DNA from: Pusillimonas sp. UBA6240
GTDB lineage: Bacteria; Pseudomonadota; Gammaproteobacteria; Burkholderiales; Burkholderiaceae_B
Assembly (NCBI GenBank): GCA_002441445.1
Contig: DJWC01000024.1
Span: 363 to 8,113, forward strand
DNA: 7,751 nt
Direction of reading: 5' to 3'
Below the pieces are notes generated by a model. That model saw nothing but the letters and a program-made list of their open reading frames with translations. It was not told the DNA's origin and ran no database searches. The position numbers and the translations under genes are program-made. This document shows, piece by piece, positions 4,816-7,751 of the stretch (position 1 is the first letter of the stretch; every line of letters begins with the position of its first letter).

Positions 4816-5304
4816 GTGCGGATTCAACGCCATCCTGTATCGATATTGGATAAACTCGACAGACATATACTGGACCTGCTGCAGCAGGATGGCCGCATGT
4901 CGATGACGGATCTGGCCGAGCGTGTGGGCTTGACGGTGACGCCCTGCATAGAACGGGTCAAGCGGCTGGAGCGGGACGGCGTGATTACCGGCTATTACGC
5001 GAGGGTGGCGCCGCAGGCTCTGGATGCGGGCTTGCTGGTGTTCGTGGAGATCTCCATGTCCAGCAAGTCGGACCGCACTTTCGACGACTTCCGGCGCGAA
5101 ATCCTCTGCATTCCGCAAGTGCAGGAATGCCACCTGGTATCGGGCGACTTCGATTATCTGGTCAAGGCGCGCATCAAGGAAATCAGCCAATACCGCAGCC
5201 TGCTGGGCGATATCCTGTTGCGCCTGCCGGGGGTCACCCAGACCAAAAGCTGCGTGGTCATGGAAGAGGTCAAGGAAACGCTCTTCATTGCGGCCCAGAA
5301 GTAG
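4816..5304 (+). CDS. lrp: Leucine-responsive regulatory protein Lrp
   Basis: A 162-residue regulator of the Lrp/AsnC family, close to the 164 residues of E. coli Lrp. The N-terminal winged HTH spans about 11-62 (LDKLDRHILDLLQQDGRMS, RVGLTVTPCIERVKRLERDG), followed by the RAM/AsnC effector domain from about 72 to 152. LLVFVEIS, the run ECHLVSGDFDYLVKARI (104-120), LLRLPGV and VVMEEVKE are nearly identical to remembered E. coli Lrp, which favours true Lrp over the many paralogues. The GTG start at 4816 is chosen because AAGGAG ends 7 nt upstream and the resulting N-terminus has the right length. The frame stays open much further upstream, but those starts give an unusual tail. The gene is divergent from dadA, a known Lrp target in other bacteria, and its last 20 bp overlap the end of proB on the other strand. 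Confidence 0.93.
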   Translation: MRIQRHPVSILDKLDRHILDLLQQDGRMSMTDLAERVGLTVTPCIERVKRLERDGVITGYYARVAPQALDAGLLVFVEISMSSKSDRTFDDFRREILCIPQVQECHLVSGDFDYLVKARIKEISQYRSLLGDILLRLPGVTQTKSCVVMEEVKETLFIAAQK

Positions 5305-6484
5305 GCTCGGACTCCGCCGCCGGCTGCGCCATAGTCCGATCCCGGACGAAAACCATGTTGTCGCGGTGCATGAGTTCGGGGTCGGACATGCTGCCCAGGA
5401 TCTGCGCGATGCGGTTGCTGGGCTGACGCATGATGCGGCGCGTATCCGTCGATGAATAATTGATCAGGCCGCGGCCGCATTCCACCCCATGCTGGTCCAC
5501 GCAGGCCACCACATCGCCGCGTTCGAATTCGCCTTCGACGGCCGTGACCCCTATGGCCAGCAGGCTTTTATGCCCTTGGGTCAAGGCCCGTACCGCCCCG
5601 GGATCCAGCGTGATGCGCCCGCGCAGGCGCAAATGATTGGCGAGCCAGCGCTGGCGCGCGGAGCGCACCGGCAGGATGGCCCGCAGCTCCGTGCCTATGG
5701 ATTCGCCTTGCGCCAGGCGCAGCAGCACATCGGCTTCGCGGCCGGAGGCGATGACGGTGTGGCCGCCGCTATTGGCGGCGCGCTTGGCGGCCAGCACCTT
5801 GGTCAGCATGCCGCCTGTGCCTATATTGCTGCCGGAGCCGCCCGCCATGGCTTCCAGGGCCGGGTCGCCGGCCTGGCCCAGGGAAATGAATTCCGCATCC
5901 GGGTGCTTGCGCGGGTCGGCGCTATACAGGCCGGGCTGGTCCGTCAGAATGACCAGGACTTCCGCTTCGATCAGGTTGGTGACCAGCGCGCCCAGCGTGT
6001 CATTGTCGCCCAGCCGGATTTCGTCGGTGACCACCGTGTCGTTTTCATTGACGATCGGCACCACGCCCAGGCCCAGCAAGGTATACAGCGTCGAGCGGGC
6101 GTTCAGATAGCGGCGCCGGTCCGCCAGGTCTTCGTGGGTCAACAGGATTTGCGCGGTGCGTATGCCATGCCTGGCGAAAGCGACCTCGTAGGCTTGTATC
6201 AACCCCATCTGGCCCACCGCCGCCGCGGCCTGCAGTTCGTGCATGGCGTTGGGGCGGCGCGGCCAGCCCAGCCGCGCCATGCCTTCGGCGATGGCGCCGC
6301 TGGAAACCAGCACCATCTGCTTGCCTTGCGCATGCAATTGGGCGATCTGCGCCGCCCATTGGCCTACGGCGTTCAGATCTATGCCCTTGCCTTCGTTGGT
6401 GACCAGGGAAGAGCCTACTTTGACGACCAGGCGGCGGGCCTGGGAAACGGCGGATGGCGTGATAGTAATATCGTTGGCGGCCAT
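5285..6484 (-). CDS. proB: Glutamate 5-kinase ProB
   Basis: ProB phosphorylates L-glutamate to gamma-glutamyl phosphate with ATP, the first and proline-inhibited step of proline synthesis in the cytosol. Residues about 17-262 form the amino acid kinase domain: VVKVGSSLV (20-28), SSGAIAEGM (61-69), THEDLADRRRYLNAR (116-130), NENDTVVTDEIRLGDND (146-162), LTDQPGLYSADPR (180-192) and GTGGMLTKV (222-230). Residues about 286-378 are the C-terminal PUA domain (RGRITLDPGAV, RGLINYSS, IMRQPSN). The protein has 399 residues against roughly 370-378 in most relatives. The excess is a short N-terminal lead and a 15-20-residue Ala/Pro/Glu/Ser-rich tail after HRDNMVFV that runs into the opposing lrp gene. 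The ATG start has no clear Shine-Dalgarno. It lies 83 bp downstream of obgE on the same strand and is probably co-transcribed. No proA is present in the window. Confidence 0.97.
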   Translation of the reverse strand: MAANDITITPSAVSQARRLVVKVGSSLVTNEGKGIDLNAVGQWAAQIAQLHAQGKQMVLVSSGAIAEGMARLGWPRRPNAMHELQAAAAVGQMGLIQAYEVAFARHGIRTAQILLTHEDLADRRRYLNARSTLYTLLGLGVVPIVNENDTVVTDEIRLGDNDTLGALVTNLIEAEVLVILTDQPGLYSADPRKHPDAEFISLGQAGDPALEAMAGGSGSNIGTGGMLTKVLAAKRAANSGGHTVIASGREADVLLRLAQGESIGTELRAILPVRSARQRWLANHLRLRGRITLDPGAVRALTQGHKSLLAIGVTAVEGEFERGDVVACVDQHGVECGRGLINYSSTDTRRIMRQPSNRIAQILGSMSDPELMHRDNMVFVRDRTMAQPAAESEPTSGPQ

Positions 6485-6567
6485 GTCAGTCTGAAGCGCG
6501 TAAGAGGTTTGCTATGGAAGGGCGATGACGAATGCGAGCAAAGAAGAATGCTGGGAAAAAGCCTGCT

Positions 6568-7674
6568 TCAGGACATGTCGCCGCGCGTATCGTCGAAACG
6601 CGGATCTTCGGCGACATAGCTGCCATCGGCCTTGTCCTCGGCGAGATTGGCCTTGGCTTTTTCCGCATCCAGCCATTCCTGCAAGCGCCACACGAGCTCC
6701 TGCGTGCCTTCCCCCGACAGGGCTGAAATACCGAAGACCGGGCCGGTCCAGTTCAGCGCGGCGCACAGCCTCTGCTTTACATCTTCGGGGTCCTGGACCA
6801 TGTCCAGTTTGTTCAGCACCAGCCAGCGCGGCTTTTCATAAAGGGCGGTGTCATACCGGCGCAATTCCTCGACGATGGCGCGAGCATCGGCGGCCGCCTG
6901 TTCCACGGGGTCGATGGAGGGGTCCGGCGAGGATACGTCCACCAAATGCAGCAGCACCCGGGTGCGCGACAAGTGCCGCAGAAACAGATGGCCCAGCCCG
7001 GCGCCTTCCGAAGCGCCTTCGATCAGGCCGGGTATGTCCGCGATGACGAAGCTGTGCGACGGAGAACTGCGCACCACGCCCAGATTGGGATGCAGGGTGG
7101 TGAACGGGTAATCGGCGATTTTCGGCCGGGCGTTGGAAACCTTGCTGATCAAGGTGGATTTGCCGGCATTGGGCAGGCCCAGCAGGCCGACGTCCGCCAG
7201 CACCTTCAGTTCCAGCCGCAGCCTGCGCTGTTCGCCTTCCTTGCCGTAGGTGAATTGGCGCGGCGCGCGGTTGGTGCTGGACTTGAAATGCAGGTTGCCC
7301 AGCCCGCCGGCGCCGCCGGCGGCCAGCGTGACTTTTTCGTTGTGGCGGTCCAGGTCGAACAGTTGCTCGCCGGTGTCCGCATCGAACACGACCGTGCCGA
7401 CCGGCACGCGCAGGGTGATGTCGGGCGCGGCGGCGCCATATCGATCCGAGCCGCGGCCGTTTTCACCGTTTTTCGCCCTGTGCAGCCGCGCGTAGCGGAA
7501 ATCGATCAAGGTGTTGATGTTGCGGTCGGCGATAGCGTAAATGCTGCCGCCGCGGCCGCCATCGCCGCCGTCGGGGCCGCCCTTGGGAATGAATTTTTCG
7601 CGGCGAAAGCTCGCCGCGCCATTGCCGCCTTTCCCCGCAATGACTTCGATGGTGGCTTCGTCTACGAATTTCAT
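6568..7674 (-). CDS. obgE: Obg family GTPase ObgE/CgtA
   Basis: ObgE is an essential GTPase that binds the 50S ribosomal subunit, takes part in its late assembly and links to the stringent response. The 368 residues start with the glycine-rich Obg fold (about 1-158: MKFVDEATIEV, GGPDGGDGGRGGS, AAGGAGGLGN). The G domain follows with G1 GLPNAGKS (166-173), the G2 region YPFTTLHPNLG (189-199), G3 DIPG (213-216), G4 NKLD (288-291) and G5 SAL (317-319). The C-terminal tail after about 340 is short and rich in charged residues, as in other proteobacterial members. The ATG-AAA-TTC start matches the family's MKFVDE N-terminus, though no strong Shine-Dalgarno precedes it. In betaproteobacteria the gene usually follows rplU-rpmA and precedes proB. 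The proB side is seen here, and the other side lies beyond the window. Confidence 0.98.
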   Translation of the reverse strand: MKFVDEATIEVIAGKGGNGAASFRREKFIPKGGPDGGDGGRGGSIYAIADRNINTLIDFRYARLHRAKNGENGRGSDRYGAAAPDITLRVPVGTVVFDADTGEQLFDLDRHNEKVTLAAGGAGGLGNLHFKSSTNRAPRQFTYGKEGEQRRLRLELKVLADVGLLGLPNAGKSTLISKVSNARPKIADYPFTTLHPNLGVVRSSPSHSFVIADIPGLIEGASEGAGLGHLFLRHLSRTRVLLHLVDVSSPDPSIDPVEQAAADARAIVEELRRYDTALYEKPRWLVLNKLDMVQDPEDVKQRLCAALNWTGPVFGISALSGEGTQELVWRLQEWLDAEKAKANLAEDKADGSYVAEDPRFDDTRGDMS

Positions 7675-7742
7675 GATGAGAGTCCGGGCCCCGGGATCCC
7701 GCGGTGGGGAGGCCGCCTGTTTCCCGCGATGGGGTGTCGCCT

Positions 7743-7748
7743 ATTCTA
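7743..7748 (-). promoter_or_regulatory. Possible -10 box upstream of obgE
   Basis: TAGAAT on the minus strand matches five of six -10 bases and lies 69 nt before the obgE start. Any -35 would be outside the window. The rest of 7675-7742 is GC-rich, with short nested palindromes such as CGGGATCCCG but no T-run, so I do not call a terminator. obgE may instead be read from the gene upstream. Confidence 0.25.
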
Positions 7749-7751
7749 AAC

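Noticed and set aside
6556..6572. Possible intrinsic terminator between obgE and proB
   Set aside because: The stem is only 4 bp (CCTG/CAGG) before a run of five T on the minus strand, too weak to call. The two genes are probably co-transcribed.
5489..6619. Plus-strand open frame of 376 codons opposite proB
   Set aside because: It is antisense to the clear ProB kinase and PUA domains, and the translation has no recognisable domain.
6946..7749. Plus-strand open frame of 267 codons opposite obgE
   Set aside because: It is antisense to the G1-G3 motifs and the Obg fold, and its Ala/Gly/Gln-rich translation is typical of a shadow frame.

Overview
The window looks like an ordinary chromosomal segment of a GC-rich betaproteobacterium in Burkholderiales, most likely family Alcaligenaceae (the Bordetella, Achromobacter or Pusillimonas group). 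The basis is the close residue-level resemblance of ThiC, DadA, Lrp, ProB and ObgE to proteins remembered from that family, plus the gene pair obgE-proB. No database search was possible, so the genus is not resolved. There are seven protein genes, one RNA switch and several regulatory sites. I see no rRNA, tRNA, CRISPR array, insertion sequence or prophage structural gene.

Layout. Positions 1-1670 (minus): thiC, phosphomethylpyrimidine synthase, cut at its 3' end by the window edge. It starts at TTG and is preceded by a TPP riboswitch (1738-1817), with a Shine-Dalgarno-sequestering hairpin (1676-1697) as the probable expression platform. Positions 1855-2295 (minus): a small phage-repressor-like XRE/HTH regulator. 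Positions 2250-2446: an AT-rich divergent control region with three 14-bp pseudo-palindromes of the form ATYAC-N4-GTRAT, a separate 13-bp palindrome and an (AT)7 tract. Positions 2447-3226 (plus): an orphan OmpR-type winged-helix regulator whose receiver domain has lost its phosphorylation residues. Positions 3210-4523 (minus): dadA, D-amino acid dehydrogenase. Positions 4524-4815: divergent intergenic region with helically phased T/A-tracts. Positions 4816-5304 (plus): lrp, the leucine-responsive regulator. Positions 5285-6484 (minus): proB, glutamate 5-kinase. Positions 6568-7674 (minus): obgE, the ribosome-associated GTPase. Positions 7675-7751: upstream DNA, probably the gap to the preceding ribosomal protein operon.

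How the parts fit. thiC is controlled by TPP feedback through its leader. dadA and lrp are divergent, the arrangement expected when Lrp controls alanine catabolism. The XRE gene and the orphan winged-helix gene are also divergent and share the operator cluster, suggesting a small autoregulated switch, perhaps a domesticated phage-type repressor circuit. Both convergent pairs (winged-helix/dadA and lrp/proB) overlap tail-to-tail, by 17 and 20 bp.

The most interesting part is the XRE-operator-winged-helix module at 1855-3226, followed by the thiC leader. The metabolic genes look normal. Nothing in the window clearly amounts to a wholly new system, and the regulatory interpretations are inference.
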